Source: an uncultured Clostridia bacterium (GTDB lineage: Bacteria > Bacillota > Clostridia > UBA1381). From it: a DNA stretch of 13,788 bases. The notes under the pieces are model-generated. The model did not search any database, was not told where the DNA came from, and saw only the letters and a list, made by a program, of their open reading frames with translations. Location: positions 1-13,788 of the forward strand of contig CAKSGP010000012.1 of NCBI GenBank assembly GCA_934454745.1, given 5' to 3'. Each line of letters opens with the position of its first letter. Position 1 is the first letter of the stretch. Positions 5,892 through 13,788 of the stretch are shown here, in pieces. A program made the translations under genes and the position numbers.

Positions 5892-7543
5892 AAAATATCG
5901 TTTATATCAGACTTTAAGACATCGGCTTTAGGTCCGTACACCGCCTGTATTCCTGTGCCCTTACGGATAACACCTAATGCGCCTTCTGCTTTCCACGCAC
6001 TGTCATCTGCGACTTTTTGAGGGTCCTTTACTGTAACACGCAAGCGTGTCATACACGCATCTACAAGCTCTATATTTTCTCTGCCACCAAGCAGTGCGAT
6101 AATACGCTCCGCCTGAGACGGTGCACCAACATTTTTGCTGTTTTTCGTGTCAGTTTCTACTGTGTCTGCAGTGTCTGCATAATTGCCCTCTCTGCCAGGA
6201 GTTGCATAGCCAAACTTACCTATCATAAAGTATGCTACAAAATAGCCGATTATAAAGAACACAACTACAGCTATTATAAAGTTTATTATATCCATCCCAA
6301 GCCCTGCACGCAAAGACATAGGAATTCGTGTTGCAAGCTCAATATTACCAAAGGAATGAAGCCTTAAATCTACTACTCCTGCCAACGCAAATGCCAAGCC
6401 CTGTAACACTGCATAAACAATATACAACGGAATTGCACAGAACATAAACATAAATTCAATTGGTTCTGTGACACCTGTTAAGAATACCGCAAGGGCAGTT
6501 GAAATAAACATTGAACGGTAATCCTTACGTCTTACTTTGTCTATACGCCTATACATAGCGTAGGCAACGCCCATCAAAAGACCTGTTGCACCTATCATCT
6601 GTCCTACCTTAAATCGTGCAGGAACAACACTTGTTAAGAGATTTTGATACCCTGTAATATCCCCTGAATCTTTCAGATTTATAAGGTCGGTTACCCATGC
6701 AAGCCACAAGGGATCCTGACCGTATACGGTGCTTCCAGCATTTACACCTGTCTGTATAATATACTCACCGCCGAAGGAAGTATAGTTCATCGGTATTGTA
6801 AGCATATGATGGAGTCCGAAAGGAAGCAGAAGTCTTTCAAGTGTTCCGTATATAAAGGGAGCTATAATAGGCGATGTTTGGGAGGAGTTTGCAATCCACA
6901 CACCAAACGCATTTATTCCAAGCTGAATAATCGGCCATATTATGGCAAATACCAAAGCTATTATTGCTGAGTAGAATATAACCACCAAGGGCACAAACCG
7001 CTTTCCGTTAAAGAATGAAAGGACTTCAGGAAGCCTTCTGAAATTATAGTATTTGTTATATATTATTCCTCCCACAAATCCGGCAATAATTCCTACAAAA
7101 ACACCCATATCAAGTGCGGGAGAGCCAAGAACTGATGTGAAATATCCGTCAACTGATATTTCCTGGCCGAATAGTGTTTTAGTTACCGCATCAGGATCCT
7201 GAAGCATATCTGAGGTTACCCCAAACACACTGCCTGTTATATTGTTTATCAGTATAAATGCAAGCAACGCCGCAAATGCACCGCCGGCACGATCCTTTGC
7301 CCATGAACCGCCTATGGCTACGGCAAAGAGAATATTAAGGTTGGTTATAATTGCCCAACCTATATTTTCTATTGTCAGTGCAAGAGTTTTAAAAAACGCA
7401 ATATCACTGTTTGCCATACCGATAAGCTTGCCTATGCTTATCATAATACCTGCCGCGGGCATTACGGCAATAACCACCATTAATACCTTGCCAAGCTTCT
7501 GCAAAAAATCAAATGCAGAGCTTTTGCTCAATCCGTTTTTCAT
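5888..7543 (-). CDS. PTS EIICB component, glucose/maltose family
   Basis: Membrane permease that takes up and phosphorylates a glucose-type sugar. It is 551 aa. Residues 1 to about 430 are the EIIC domain, with many hydrophobic segments (VLMVVIAVMPAAGIMISIG near the start), the sugar-site region LLLPFGLHHML and the GVTEPIEF motif. A polar linker (about 440-475, rich in D, T and N) leads to EIIB, whose phosphorylated residue is Cys497 in DACMTRLRV. No EIIA domain is present, so a separate EIIA must serve it. It follows glgP by 39 nt and overlaps the EEP gene by 4 nt. Its ribosome site (AAAGGA) is somewhat far from the ATG. The neighbourhood of glgP and malQ suggests maltose or glucose, but the sugar cannot be proved from sequence. 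Confidence 0.94.
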   Translation of the reverse strand: MKNGLSKSSAFDFLQKLGKVLMVVIAVMPAAGIMISIGKLIGMANSDIAFFKTLALTIENIGWAIITNLNILFAVAIGGSWAKDRAGGAFAALLAFILINNITGSVFGVTSDMLQDPDAVTKTLFGQEISVDGYFTSVLGSPALDMGVFVGIIAGFVGGIIYNKYYNFRRLPEVLSFFNGKRFVPLVVIFYSAIIALVFAIIWPIIQLGINAFGVWIANSSQTSPIIAPFIYGTLERLLLPFGLHHMLTIPMNYTSFGGEYIIQTGVNAGSTVYGQDPLWLAWVTDLINLKDSGDITGYQNLLTSVVPARFKVGQMIGATGLLMGVAYAMYRRIDKVRRKDYRSMFISTALAVFLTGVTEPIEFMFMFCAIPLYIVYAVLQGLAFALAGVVDLRLHSFGNIELATRIPMSLRAGLGMDIINFIIAVVVFFIIGYFVAYFMIGKFGYATPGREGNYADTADTVETDTKNSKNVGAPSQAERIIALLGGRENIELVDACMTRLRVTVKDPQKVADDSAWKAEGALGVIRKGTGIQAVYGPKADVLKSDINDIL

Positions 7544-7582
7544 ATTTTATAGTATTTCCTTTCCGTGAATATAACACAAATT

Positions 7583-9832
7583 TTATAATTTCCAGATGTC
7601 TTTGTTATACTCCTCAATTGTTCTGTCTGATGAGAAGTATCCGGCATTTGCAATGTTTTTAAGCATCTTTTTTGCCCATTCTATATGGTTTTCGTAATCT
7701 GAGAGCATTTGCTCTTTTGTCTTTGTGTATATATCAAAATCAGGAAAGGTCATAAAATAATCTTTACTGATAAGCTCTTTTCTAAGCCTGAGGAGGCTTT
7801 CCTCATCTCCCACCTCAAGCATTTTATTGCAAGTTATATAATCTACCGCCTCTTTTATACGGTCATTCTTTCCGTAGTATTTTAACGGCTCGTAATCGCC
7901 CCTCTTATAACGTGAGATAACTTCGTCACTACTGCTCCCGAAGGTGTATATATTTTCATTACCTACAAGGGAGCTTATCTCTATATTTGCACCATCCTGT
8001 GTCCCAAGAGTTATGGCACCATTAAGCATAAGCTTCATATTTCCCGTACCACTTGCCTCTTTTGATGCAAGTGAAATTTGTTCTGATATATCCGCCGCAG
8101 GTATTATTCTCTCTGCCCAGGATACGTTATAATTTTCCGCCATAAAGATTTTTATATATCTTGAAGCGTGTTCATCACTGTTAATTATACTCTGGAGGCA
8201 CAGTATTAAATGAATTATATCCTTTGCTATGGTGTATGCCGGTGCCGCCTTTGCACCGAAAATAGCATTAATCGGACGTTTAGGAAGTATATCACGCTTT
8301 ATATCAAGATATTTGTTTATAAGATATAAAACGTTTAACTGCTGGCGTTTATATTCATGCATTCGCTTTATCTGAACATCAAACACAGATTCCGGATCAA
8401 GCTCACAGCCGTAATTGTCTTTTATATACCTGCACAAATCCCTCTTATTCTCTGCTTTTATTTCCAAAAGCCTATTTAAAACATCTTCATCGTCAATATA
8501 TTTCTCAAGCTTTTTTAGCTCCTGATAATCGTCCTTAAAGCTATCGCCTATAAGAACCTCTATAAGCTTTTCAAGACGGGGATTGGCTGACAGGAGCCAT
8601 CGACGCATACTTATACCATTAGTTTTATTGTTAAACTTCTCAGGGTATATGGTGTAGAAATTATTTAACTCTGTTTCCTTTAAAATTTCTGTATGCAGTG
8701 ATGCTACGCCGTTTACAGAAAAACCGCAGTGAATATCCATTCTTGCCATATGAACAAGAGAGTTGCTGTCTATAATATGCAGTGATTCATCGCTATGGCG
8801 TGCCTTTATTCTCTTGTCAATTTCCTCGATTATACTCATAATATTTGGCAGGATTTGGCGAATTGTATCGGAGTGCCACTTTTCAAGTGCTTCGGCAAGG
8901 ATTGTGTGATTTGTATATGCACACATTTTACCTACTGTTTCAATCGCCCTGTCCATATCCATACCCTGCTCCGTAAAAATACGTATAAATTCGGGAATAA
9001 TAAGACTTGGGTGGGTATCGTTTATCTGTACAACAGCGTAATCTGCAATATTCTCAATAGTTCCGCCGCGTCTTAGGGTTTCCTCTATAATGAGCTGTGC
9101 GGCATTGCTTGCCATAAAATATTCTTGGTATAGACGGAGTCTTTTTCCTGCATCATCACTGTCGTCGGGATATAAGAAAAGCGTCAAATTCTTTGCTATG
9201 TCATTTTTGTCAAAGCTTGTTGCGTTCTTGGCTATGCTCTCATCAACCGTTTCAATATCAAAAAGATTAAGCTTGTTAATACGTTCTTTGCCTATAACAT
9301 CAATTGTGTAAAGCCTTGACTTTAATTTGCAGTTCCCAAACTCGACTGTATATGAAATATCGGTCTTATTTAAAATCCCATTGTTGTTAAGCCAAGGATT
9401 TTTTTCCTCATACTGTTTATTGTCCGAAAAGACCTGCTTAAATAATCCGAAATGGTAAAGGAGACCTACACCGTCGCCAAAAAGATTTTTGTATGCAATC
9501 GAATCAAGAAAGCACGCCGCAAGTCTGCCGAGTCCGCCATTGCCTAATGATGGTTCCGGCTCAACCTCTGCGATTTTTGACAGGTCCTTGCCATATTGTT
9601 TCAGGATTTGGCGGAGTTCATCATATATACCTAAATTAATAAGATTGCATATGAGCAATCTGCCTATTAAAAATTCTGCACTTATATAGTATAGCTTCTT
9701 TTTCGTTTCCTTACCATTAAGCTTTTCTTTAAGTTCATTTGCGGTTTTTAAAATACCCCAAAACAATTCCTCGTCTGTACAGTCATATATCAGCTTTTGG
9801 CAATTCTCTTCCAGCCGTTTAGATAAAGTCAT
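7583..9832 (-). CDS. glgP: Glycogen/maltodextrin phosphorylase
   Basis: Cytosolic GT35 enzyme that releases glucose-1-phosphate from the non-reducing ends of alpha-1,4-glucans, with pyridoxal phosphate as cofactor. It is 749 aa, shorter than the E. coli enzymes (about 800) but in the range seen in clostridia. Clear motifs are YYISAEFLIGR (48-58), EPEPSLGNGGLGRLAACFLDS split over 91-111 (glucan and phosphate site), QINDTHPSL (269-277), the RMHEYKRQ segment (490-497), and the cofactor site EASGTGNMK with PLP-binding Lys600, then DGANIEI. The ATG at 9832 follows GGAGG by about seven nt. It heads the glgP-PTS-EEP-malQ cluster, and an upstream terminator separates it from the glm genes. Glycogen versus maltodextrin preference cannot be told; the malQ neighbour favours maltodextrin. 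Confidence 0.96.
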   Translation of the reverse strand: MTLSKRLEENCQKLIYDCTDEELFWGILKTANELKEKLNGKETKKKLYYISAEFLIGRLLICNLINLGIYDELRQILKQYGKDLSKIAEVEPEPSLGNGGLGRLAACFLDSIAYKNLFGDGVGLLYHFGLFKQVFSDNKQYEEKNPWLNNNGILNKTDISYTVEFGNCKLKSRLYTIDVIGKERINKLNLFDIETVDESIAKNATSFDKNDIAKNLTLFLYPDDSDDAGKRLRLYQEYFMASNAAQLIIEETLRRGGTIENIADYAVVQINDTHPSLIIPEFIRIFTEQGMDMDRAIETVGKMCAYTNHTILAEALEKWHSDTIRQILPNIMSIIEEIDKRIKARHSDESLHIIDSNSLVHMARMDIHCGFSVNGVASLHTEILKETELNNFYTIYPEKFNNKTNGISMRRWLLSANPRLEKLIEVLIGDSFKDDYQELKKLEKYIDDEDVLNRLLEIKAENKRDLCRYIKDNYGCELDPESVFDVQIKRMHEYKRQQLNVLYLINKYLDIKRDILPKRPINAIFGAKAAPAYTIAKDIIHLILCLQSIINSDEHASRYIKIFMAENYNVSWAERIIPAADISEQISLASKEASGTGNMKLMLNGAITLGTQDGANIEISSLVGNENIYTFGSSSDEVISRYKRGDYEPLKYYGKNDRIKEAVDYITCNKMLEVGDEESLLRLRKELISKDYFMTFPDFDIYTKTKEQMLSDYENHIEWAKKMLKNIANAGYFSSDRTIEEYNKDIWKL

Positions 9833-9882
9833 TTCCGTCCTCCATTCCGCCGTCTGTCGGCAGGTTTTTACATATATTTTCC

Positions 9883-9924
9883 CCGAATTATTCGGTTTTA
9901 ATACATATATTCAGGACAGAATAT
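9883..9924. promoter_or_regulatory. Palindromes in the glgP upstream region
   Basis: A perfect 13-nt palindrome CCGAATTATTCGG (9883-9895) and a 6-bp inverted repeat ATATTC/GAATAT (9907-9912 with 9919-9924) lie in the 114 nt between the glm terminator and glgP. They are candidate operator sites. No convincing -35/-10 pair or catabolite-repression (cre) site was found here. Confidence 0.35.
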
Positions 9925-9942
9925 GTTTTGTTACTCCATTTT

Positions 9943-9980
9943 AAAAGGCTGTAAAGAAAATTCCGGATTTCTTTACAGCC
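9943..9980 (-). terminator. Intrinsic terminator of the glm gene cluster
   Basis: On the minus strand the 13-bp perfect stem GGCTGTAAAGAAA/TTTCTTTACAGCC (9968-9980 with 9947-9959) has an 8-nt loop and is followed by TTTT (9943-9946). It lies 25 nt after the acetyltransferase stop codon. The adjacent A-run lets the other strand form a similar, weaker structure. Confidence 0.85.
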
Positions 9981-10005
9981 CTTCATTAATTAAAATAACC
10001 CAAAT

Positions 10006-10647
10006 TTATTTTCTTTTTATTACCCAATTCTCTTTGACACTCTGTCTGTTTCTTGCAATCGCAAGGGAATTTTCCGGTACATCCTCTGTTATTGTTGAAC
10101 CTGCGGCAGTAAAGGCATTTTTGCCTATCTTAACCGGAGATACAAGGTTTGTATTACACCCGATAAACGCATTGTCCTCTATAACTGTTCTGTGTTTATT
10201 TTTACCATCATAGTTTACAACAACAGTACCGCAACCGAAGTTGATGTTCTTACCTACATCTGCGTCGCCTACATATGTAAGATGTGAAAGCTTTGTTTCG
10301 TCACCAATATTAGAATTTTTGATTTCAACAAAATCGCCGATTTTCACGTTTTTACCTATCTTAGAGTTAGGACGTACATACGCAAAGGGGCCAACATTTG
10401 TACCTTCGCCAATTTCGCTGTCTGTAATCACAGAATGTTTAATCGTTACGTTATCACAGATTTTTGAATTTATTATCTCTGTGCAAAAACCGATTGTAAC
10501 GTTCTCACCGATTTGGGTGTCACCTTTAAGGTATACATTTGGCTCTATAACCGTACCCTTGCCAATTTTTACTGTATTCTCAATCCAAACACTGTTCTCA
10601 TCAACAAAGATAACGCCATTATCCTTATATTCTTTTAAATTATTCAT
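10006..10647 (-). CDS. Stand-alone GlmU-type glucosamine-1-phosphate N-acetyltransferase
   Basis: A 213-aa left-handed beta-helix protein equal to the C-terminal acetyltransferase half of GlmU; it would acetylate glucosamine-1-phosphate with acetyl-CoA. Hexapeptide repeats (IGxxxxIxxx) run from about 25 to 185. The active-site residues of E. coli GlmU are all in register: Arg92 (R333), Lys110 (K351), catalytic His122 (H363), Tyr125 (Y366), Asn145-Tyr146 (N386-Y387), and Arg199 (R440) for CoA; Ser405 is replaced by Cys164. The usual N-terminal uridylyltransferase of about 230 residues is absent, and only 50 nt separate the gene from glmM, so it was not simply missed. The start has AAAGGA about eight nt upstream. 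Third gene after glmS and glmM, closed by a terminator. UDP-GlcNAc formation would need another enzyme. Confidence 0.9.
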   Translation of the reverse strand: MNNLKEYKDNGVIFVDENSVWIENTVKIGKGTVIEPNVYLKGDTQIGENVTIGFCTEIINSKICDNVTIKHSVITDSEIGEGTNVGPFAYVRPNSKIGKNVKIGDFVEIKNSNIGDETKLSHLTYVGDADVGKNINFGCGTVVVNYDGKNKHRTVIEDNAFIGCNTNLVSPVKIGKNAFTAAGSTITEDVPENSLAIARNRQSVKENWVIKRK

Positions 10648-10697
10648 AGCTTTTTCCTTTCAGTTGGATAACCTCTAAAAATTTCTTGGGATATGCA

Positions 10698-12047
10698 TTA
10701 TCCCAGACGTGCTTCTATTAGTTTTGCAAGATACTTTGCTTTTTGCTCAACTATATGCTGTGTAGGTCCTTCTATCATAACGCGTACAAAAGGCTCTGTT
10801 CCTGAAGGACGGATAAGCACTCGGCCGTTTTCTTTAAACTCCTTTTCAAGTGCTTTTATTTCAGCTTTAATAACATCATCCTTAGCATAATCATACTTGT
10901 TGGAGTTTTTGACCTTTGCATTTACCATCGCCTGAGGGAGTGTTTTAAACACATTTGCAAGCTCTGATAGCTTTTTGCCTGTCTTTTTAACAATATTTAA
11001 AAGCTGGAGTGCAGATACAAGTCCGTCGCCTGTTGTATTGTGGTCAAGGAATATTATATGACCTGACTGCTCACCGCCAAGTGAATATCCGCATTTGAGC
11101 ATTTCCTCAAGAACGTATCTGTCACCAACATTGGTCTGGACAATGCTTATTCCTTTTTCTTTAGCCGCAAGAACAAGTCCTAAATTTGTCATAACAGTTG
11201 TTACAAGGGTATTTTTATTAAGCATACCGGCTTCCTTAAGGTATTCGGCACATATCATCATAATTTTGTCACCGTCTATAAGATTGCCGAGCTCATCAAT
11301 AACAAGAAGTCTGTCAGCATCGCCGTCAAAGCTTAAGCCTATATCAACATTAATATTCTTTACGTATTCGCCAAACTTTTCTGTGTGGGTTGAACCACAG
11401 TTACGGTTAATATTTACACCGTTAGGGTGATTTGATACCGTATAGATTTCAGCACCAAGCTCTGCTAATACTCTGGGTGCTGTTTGATATGATGCACCGT
11501 TTGCACAGTCTACTGCGATTTTCATACCCTCAAGGGTACAGTCAATAGTTGATTTTGCAAACTCTGCATAATCATCTACTGCTGTGTCGCACTTTGTAAC
11601 AGTACCTACATCATCGCCCGTAGGAAGCACAATCTCACTGTCGTCTTCAAGAATAAGATTTTCAATTCTCTCCTCAATTGCATCGTTAAGCTTATAGCCG
11701 TTTGCATTAAATATCTTAATTCCGTTATATTCTGCCGAGTTATGTGATGCGGAAATTACAACACCTGCATCAGCATCATATTTACGTGCCAAGTATGCAA
11801 CTGCCGGTGTAGGAATTACACCCAAAGATACTACCTGTGCACCAACTGAACAAAGTCCTGCAGTCAGTGATGCCTCAAGCATATCGCCTGAAATACGTGT
11901 ATCTTTGCCTATAAGTATTTTGGGCTTGCGCTTGATTTCGCCTGTAAGAACATAAGCTGCACATTTACCTATCTTATATGCAAGCTCGCAGGTTAGCTCT
12001 TCATTTGCTACACCGCGAACACCGTCTGTACCAAAAAGTTTTCCCAT
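10698..12047 (-). CDS. glmM: Phosphoglucosamine mutase
   Basis: Converts glucosamine-6-phosphate to glucosamine-1-phosphate for peptidoglycan precursor synthesis. It is 449 aa, the standard length. All four alpha-D-phosphohexomutase motifs are present: the N-terminal GTDGVRG (6-12), the phosphoserine loop ISASHN (98-103, Ser101 phosphorylated), the metal loop DGDADR (241-246), the sugar loop GGEQSGH (324-330) and the phosphate-binding [10 protein letters not shown] (413-422). SASHN together with GTDGVRG is the signature that separates GlmM from phosphoglucomutase or phosphomannomutase. The ATG follows AAGGAG with good spacing and lies 14 nt after the glmS stop, so the genes are cotranscribed and the glmU-like gene follows. 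No anomalies are seen. Confidence 0.97.
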   Translation of the reverse strand: MGKLFGTDGVRGVANEELTCELAYKIGKCAAYVLTGEIKRKPKILIGKDTRISGDMLEASLTAGLCSVGAQVVSLGVIPTPAVAYLARKYDADAGVVISASHNSAEYNGIKIFNANGYKLNDAIEERIENLILEDDSEIVLPTGDDVGTVTKCDTAVDDYAEFAKSTIDCTLEGMKIAVDCANGASYQTAPRVLAELGAEIYTVSNHPNGVNINRNCGSTHTEKFGEYVKNINVDIGLSFDGDADRLLVIDELGNLIDGDKIMMICAEYLKEAGMLNKNTLVTTVMTNLGLVLAAKEKGISIVQTNVGDRYVLEEMLKCGYSLGGEQSGHIIFLDHNTTGDGLVSALQLLNIVKKTGKKLSELANVFKTLPQAMVNAKVKNSNKYDYAKDDVIKAEIKALEKEFKENGRVLIRPSGTEPFVRVMIEGPTQHIVEQKAKYLAKLIEARLG

Positions 12048-12061
12048 AGTATGCTCCTTCC

Positions 12062-13788
12062 TTATTCCACAGTAACCGATTTTGCAAGATTCCTCGGTTT
12101 ATCAATATCGTATCCCTTACTGTCTGCAACATAGTATGCTAAAAGCTGAAGCGGCACAACTGCCGTTATAGGTGATAGGACAGGGTGTGTATCAGGCATA
12201 ACAACAAGCTCTCTGCAATTTTCGTGCATTGATTTTGTTTGTTCGTTTACGAATGCAATAGTGTGCGCTCCGCGTGTTGCAACCTCTTTGATGTTGCTTT
12301 CCATTTTCTTGCAAATTTCTCTATTTGTACTTACGGAAATTACAACCGTACCCTCATCAATAAGGGCAATAGGTCCGTGCTTAAGCTCTCCGCCTGCATA
12401 GGTTTCTGAATGAATATATGAAATCTCTTTAAGCTTTAGCGAACCCTCCATTGCAACTGCATAGTCAACACCTCTGCCAAGATAATATATATCCTTTTCA
12501 TTGCAGATTTTTTTGCTGAGTTCTTTTATCTGGTCTTCAAGCTTTAAAACTTCCTCAATTTTTGAGTTTATGTTTAACAGTTCAGTTTTTATTGCATCAA
12601 TCACCTCTGTTGAAACAGTTTTTCTGTTTTCAGCAAGGAAAAGTGCAAAAAGATAAAATGACACTAATTGAGTTGTATATGCCTTTGTTGATGCAACGGA
12701 AATCTCAGGGCCTGCATACGTATAGAATGTGCAGTCTGCCTCTCTTGAAACAGTGCTTCCTACAACGTTTGTTATTGCCAATACGTAAGCACCATACTCC
12801 TTTGCAAGCCTAATTCCTGCTAAAGTGTCTGCTGTTTCGCCCGACTGGCTTACTGCTATTACCAATGTATCACTGTCAATCAACGGGTCATTATATCTGA
12901 ATTCAGATGCAAGCTCTACCGATACAGGTATTTTTGCAAGCTTCTCAATTACCGCCTTTCCTACTATCCCTGCGTGATAAGCTGTGCCGCAGGCAACAAT
13001 GAAAATCTTTTTGAATTTTTCAACCAATGAAGCATCAAAATCGTCAAACTTTACAACTCCGTCACCCCTTAGTCTGCCACGCAACGTATCCTCAATCGCC
13101 TTTGGCTGTTCGTGGATTTCCTTAAGCATAAAGTGCTTATATCCGCCCTTTTGTGCCGCATTTTCAGAAAATGTTACTTTATATATTTCTTTCTTTATCT
13201 CATTGCCACGAGAATTATACAGCTTCACATCATCACGTGTTAAAACTGCCATTTCTCCATCGTCAAGCAAATATATATCTCTTGTTTTTGACAAAATTGC
13301 AGGAATATCTGATGCAATATAGTTTTCGCCTTCGCCTACGCCAACTATAAGAGGGCTCTGCTTTCTTACAGCAATCATTTTATCAGGTTCATCACTGCAT
13401 ATAACACCTAATGCAAAGCTACCGTCAAGATGTTTAACAGCATCGGATACTGCGCTGAACAAATCGCCCTCATAATACATATCTACAAGATGAGGTATTA
13501 CCTCCGTATCAGTTTCTGACTTGAATGTATATCCCTTAGATTTAAGCATTTCCCGTAATTCTTCAAAATTCTCTATTATACCGTTATGTACAACCGCTAT
13601 TTTCCCGCTTTCTGAAGTATGGGGATGCGAATTACGTTCACTTGGTGCTCCGTGCGTCGCCCAACGTGTATGACCTATTCCGAGGGTTCCTGTTATAGGA
13701 GATTTCTCCAATTTATCAGTAAGATTTACAAGTCTACCCTTTGCCTTTGCAATTTCTATTTCGTCGCCGTTAAAAACAGCTATTCCTG
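12062..13788 (-). CDS. glmS: Glucosamine-6-phosphate synthase (glutamine-hydrolysing), N-terminus outside window
   Basis: Makes glucosamine-6-phosphate from fructose-6-phosphate and glutamine, the first committed step to amino-sugar and cell-wall precursors. 574 residues are in the window; the frame is open to the right edge, and about 30-35 residues, including the catalytic Cys of the glutaminase domain, lie beyond it. Visible are the glutaminase motifs GHTRWATHG and HNGIIENF, then the two SIS sugar-isomerase domains with [17 protein letters not shown] and STKAYTTQ, then [11 protein letters not shown], and the C-terminal [11 protein letters not shown] with the catalytic lysine. A TTG near 13711 (LEKSP) is internal, not a start. 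It heads the glmS-glmM-acetyltransferase transcript within this window. A glmS ribozyme, if present, would be upstream and cannot be assessed. Confidence 0.97.
   Translation of the reverse strand, partial: GIAVFNGDEIEIAKAKGRLVNLTDKLEKSPITGTLGIGHTRWATHGAPSERNSHPHTSESGKIAVVHNGIIENFEELREMLKSKGYTFKSETDTEVIPHLVDMYYEGDLFSAVSDAVKHLDGSFALGVICSDEPDKMIAVRKQSPLIVGVGEGENYIASDIPAILSKTRDIYLLDDGEMAVLTRDDVKLYNSRGNEIKKEIYKVTFSENAAQKGGYKHFMLKEIHEQPKAIEDTLRGRLRGDGVVKFDDFDASLVEKFKKIFIVACGTAYHAGIVGKAVIEKLAKIPVSVELASEFRYNDPLIDSDTLVIAVSQSGETADTLAGIRLAKEYGAYVLAITNVVGSTVSREADCTFYTYAGPEISVASTKAYTTQLVSFYLFALFLAENRKTVSTEVIDAIKTELLNINSKIEEVLKLEDQIKELSKKICNEKDIYYLGRGVDYAVAMEGSLKLKEISYIHSETYAGGELKHGPIALIDEGTVVISVSTNREICKKMESNIKEVATRGAHTIAFVNEQTKSMHENCRELVVMPDTHPVLSPITAVVPLQLLAYYVADSKGYDIDKPRNLAKSVTVE

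Noticed and set aside
9833..9946. Catabolite-repression (cre) site before glgP
   Set aside because: No sequence here matches the TGWAANCGNTNWCA pattern closely enough.
10006..10647. Truncation or frameshift of a full glmU
   Set aside because: The gene has its own start and ribosome site, and the 50 nt before it are taken up by the glmM boundary with no uridylyltransferase remnant.
672..13350. Plus-strand open frames of 60-145 codons
   Set aside because: They all lie opposite real minus-strand genes, lack recognisable motifs and generally lack ribosome sites; they are shadows of coding sequence.
13709..13711. Start of glmS at 13711
   Set aside because: The codon is an internal TTG; the frame and recognisable GlmS sequence (GIAVFNGDE) continue to the window edge.

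Overview
The window is a low-GC stretch that looks like the chromosome of an anaerobic clostridial bacterium (Bacillota, class Clostridia; genus not resolvable). The reasons are strong AGGAGG-type ribosome sites, AT-rich sigma-A-like promoters, intrinsic terminators with short U-tails, and closest-looking proteins of clostridial type (iron-dependent butanol-type alcohol dehydrogenase, short glycogen phosphorylase, Y-family polymerase of the UmuC/YqjW type). Every supported gene lies on the minus strand, so transcription runs from the right end of the window to the left.

From right to left in reading order. (1) 13788-10006: glmS (N-terminus outside the window), glmM and a stand-alone GlmU-type acetyltransferase, closely spaced and closed by a perfect-stem terminator at 9943-9980. 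They cover amination of fructose-6-P, isomerisation to glucosamine-1-P and its acetylation. The uridylyltransferase half of GlmU is absent here. (2) 9832-3482: a glucan-use cluster of glgP, a glucose/maltose-family PTS EIICB, an endonuclease/exonuclease/phosphatase-fold (EEP) protein whose start overlaps the PTS stop by 4 nt, and malQ. Between the EEP gene and malQ lie about 150 nt with a direct 22-nt repeat and nested inverted repeats that could fold as an RNA. (3) 3480-2637: a small accessory block with two adjacent XRE-type regulators, a well-formed promoter with operator-like repeats, and a terminator. (4) 2618-1925: the 5' end of an insertion-sequence transposase gene (promoter, hairpin-guarded ribosome site and about 70 codons) fused in frame to the C-terminal two thirds of a TalC-type transaldolase that keeps the Schiff-base lysine but lacks the first barrel strands. 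(5) 1863-1: an iron-containing alcohol dehydrogenase with its own promoter, followed 17 nt later by a Y-family DNA polymerase that runs off the left edge.

The glucan genes fit together: MalQ rearranges maltodextrins, GlgP releases glucose-1-P from them, and the PTS imports and phosphorylates a glucose-type sugar (its EIIA must be elsewhere). The role of the EEP protein there is unknown. I see no CRISPR array, tRNA, rRNA or complete mobile element. The most unusual items are the transposase-transaldolase chimera with its IS-style translation guard, the structured EEP-malQ spacer, the domain-split GlmU and the PTS-coupled EEP protein.
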